From: Callipepla californica brunnescens
Taxonomy: Eukaryota; Chordata; Aves; Galliformes; Odontophoridae
DNA: 64,000 nt
Assembly (NCBI GenBank): GCA_023055505.1
Contig: JALIRH010000002.1
Coordinates: forward strand, 15,647,244-15,711,243
Direction: 5' to 3'
Shown here piece by piece: positions 63,140-64,000 of this stretch (its first letter is position 1; each line of letters begins with the position of its first letter). A program made the position numbers and the translations under genes. The notes below the pieces were generated by a model. It had not been told where the DNA came from. It saw only the letters and a list, made by a program, of their open reading frames with translations, and did no database searches.

Positions 63140-63166
63140 ATGGGGCCCCTGCGGGAGAGCGGCAAG
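63140..63166 (+). CDS. SYBU: SYBU (syntabulin), coding exon 1
   Basis: The ATG at 63140 opens MGPLRESGK, matching the known syntabulin N-terminus MGPLRES followed by a lysine. The start context is strong (G at -3 and G at +4). After nine codons the sequence is AAG|GTGAGA, a good splice donor in phase 0. Syntabulin is a microtubule-associated linker that attaches syntaxin-1-bearing vesicles and mitochondria to kinesin-1 for axonal transport (established knowledge). The exon sits inside a CpG island. Without splicing the frame stays open through intron 1 and out of phase past exon 2, to about 63814, but that extension is composition-driven and not expected to be made. Confidence 0.9.
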
Positions 63167-63527
63167 GTGAGAGCCGGGAGAGGACCGCGGAGGGGCACGG
63201 GAGGCGGCGACACCGCTGGGGATGCGGGGGTAAGGCGGGCTGCGGGGAAATTCGGGCCGACGGAGGAGCGGGGCTGCGGCCCCGGGGAGCGGCGCGGGCC
63301 GGAGCGCCGCAGGAGGCGGGCGGGGGCTCGGGCTGAGCCCGCGGGATCCGCCGCCTCTCGCTTCTCCCGCTGCGCGGCGGGGCCGAGCCGGGCTGAGCCC
63401 GCGCCCCCCCGGGGGGCGGAGGCCGCCTGGTGCCCGCCTACGCGGGCGGCTGAGGGCGCGTCCGAGGGGCGGCGGGCGGGAGCGGGCGCTGACGGCCGGG
63501 GGGGGGGATTCCTTCCTTCTTCCCGAG
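63167..63527 (+). other. SYBU: SYBU intron 1 (361 bp)
   Basis: A very short, GC-rich intron between the donor GTGAGA and an acceptor preceded by the pyrimidine tract TTCCTTCCTTCTTCCC. The end reads GAGGAGGAGCAG, so several AG acceptors three bases apart are possible. All keep the reading frame. Confidence 0.75.
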
Positions 63528-63729
63528 GAGGAGCAGAAGGCGCACCCGGAGAAGGAGGTGTCCCGCAGCCGCATCCCCCGCCTCGTCCTACGGCCGCAGC
63601 CGCCGCAGCAGCGCAAGGTGTCGCCCGCCTCCGAGTCGCCCTTTTCGGAGGAGGAGAGCCGGGAGTTCAACCCGCCCAGCTCCTCCGGGGGTTCCTCCAG
63701 GACCATCAGCAGCAACAGCTTCTGCTCAG
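63528..63729 (+). CDS. SYBU: SYBU (syntabulin), coding exon 2
   Basis: Encodes 67 codons plus one base, starting EEQKAHPEKEVSRSRIPRL. It continues through the serine- and acid-rich block SPASESPFSEEESREFNP to TISSNSFCS. These segments agree with the syntabulin N-terminal region, and residue spacing from MGPLRES to RSRIPRL matches the mammalian protein if the exon starts at 63528. A start at 63537 (after CAG) would drop only three residues. The exon ends CTCAG|GTACCT, a phase-1 donor. The next codon would begin with G, compatible with the Asp that follows in mammals. The central kinesin- and syntaxin-binding coiled coil and the C-terminal membrane segment lie beyond the window. The gene is partial here, not broken. 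Confidence 0.92.
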
Positions 63730-64000
63730 GTACCTGCCGGGCCCCGGCCCTACAGCAGCGCAGTGCCCGATTCCCACTGCAGTCACATCTGCTCTCCTGC
63801 GTGTCCGTAAGTGACACCAGATGTTTCCATTTCGAGTTCCGAGGGCTTAGCTCTCCGCTGCTAAGAAGCTGGCAGCTTGATTGCGATGGAATAGTTGCTT
63901 AAAGAGAGAGATTTTCCTTAAAACCCACAGCGTCTGCGTGAGGAGCTGTGGAAAGCCCACGAGCCGGAGCCTGCCAGGCGGGGCCGTGGCTGCCAGAGGT
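63730..64000 (+). other. SYBU: SYBU intron 2, 5' part (runs off the window)
   Basis: Begins with the donor GTACCT. CpG density falls within the first ~100 bp. No further exon is seen before the window ends. Confidence 0.8.

Larger units (their letters stand above)
62815..63800 (+). promoter_or_regulatory. SYBU: CpG island promoter of SYBU
   Basis: A dense CpG island surrounds the first coding exons. Upstream of the ATG are GC boxes (GGGGCGGGC at 62981, GGGCGGGG at 63012) and a CACGTG E-box at 63003-63008 between them. These suit Sp1-type and bHLH-zip factors. The transcription start cannot be fixed from sequence; the 5' UTR is probably GC-rich and lies within ~62.8-63.14 kb. CpG density stays high through intron 1 and exon 2. 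Confidence 0.85.

Noticed and set aside
63140..63814. 224-codon frame reading from the SYBU ATG straight through intron 1
   Set aside because: Clear splice donor and acceptor signals and the conserved exon 2 peptide in another frame show that this is an unspliced artefact.
62954..63817. 287-codon minus-strand open frame across the CpG island
   Set aside because: It is antisense to SYBU exons 1 and 2, rich in Pro, Ala, Arg and Gly, and stays open because GC-rich DNA has few stop codons. No family resemblance.

Overview
The window looks like vertebrate nuclear DNA from a bird, most likely a galliform such as chicken. It is AT-rich and almost free of genes. Nearly every recognisable interspersed repeat is a 5'-truncated CR1 LINE ending in the avian CR1 tail (repeats of ATTCTATG). 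A fragment resembling the chicken mariner Galluhop and a probable ERVL-type solo LTR add to the galliform signal. No bacterial genes, rRNA, tRNA or CRISPR arrays are visible. The species call is inference from repeat content and one gene.

The only protein-coding gene I can support is at the right edge. A CpG island (about 62.8-63.8 kb) holds the promoter and first two coding exons of SYBU (syntabulin) on the + strand. The first exon encodes MGPLRESGK. The second contains the conserved stretch RSRIPRL...SPASESPFSEEESREFNP...ISSNSFCS, and the gene runs out of the window inside intron 2. In other vertebrates SYBU lies beside KCNV1 across a large gene-poor interval, so the remaining ~62 kb is best read as upstream intergenic DNA. 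No KCNV1 exon is seen.

Layout: 1-262 is a GAGAG-type microsatellite with a purine-rich flank. 3.3-3.9 kb holds a 61-bp inverted repeat. 7.85-14.0 kb has three CR1 fragments, including a ~1.8 kb degenerate ORF2 copy. 14-23.4 kb is sparse in repeats and contains a triple POU octamer near 17.6 kb. 23.4-31.4 kb has four CR1 fragments. 31.4-46 kb is poor in repeats (one 140-bp CR1 remnant) and holds a near-perfect REST/NRSF (RE1) site in a small GC-rich patch at 37.04 kb, a 20-bp perfect palindrome at 38.18 kb and a GATA microsatellite. 46-50.4 kb is transposon-dense: CR1, an older CR1/L3-like LINE, a mariner remnant and the solo LTR. 54.7-55.9 kb has two CR1 copies in tandem. 57-62 kb carries small CR1 tails leading to the SYBU promoter.

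The most interesting signal is the RE1 site. A neuronal-silencer element of near-consensus quality sits ~26 kb upstream of a neuronal transport gene, inside a repeat-poor interval. No undescribed protein system is visible. The other observations are DNA-level structures and regulatory motifs.
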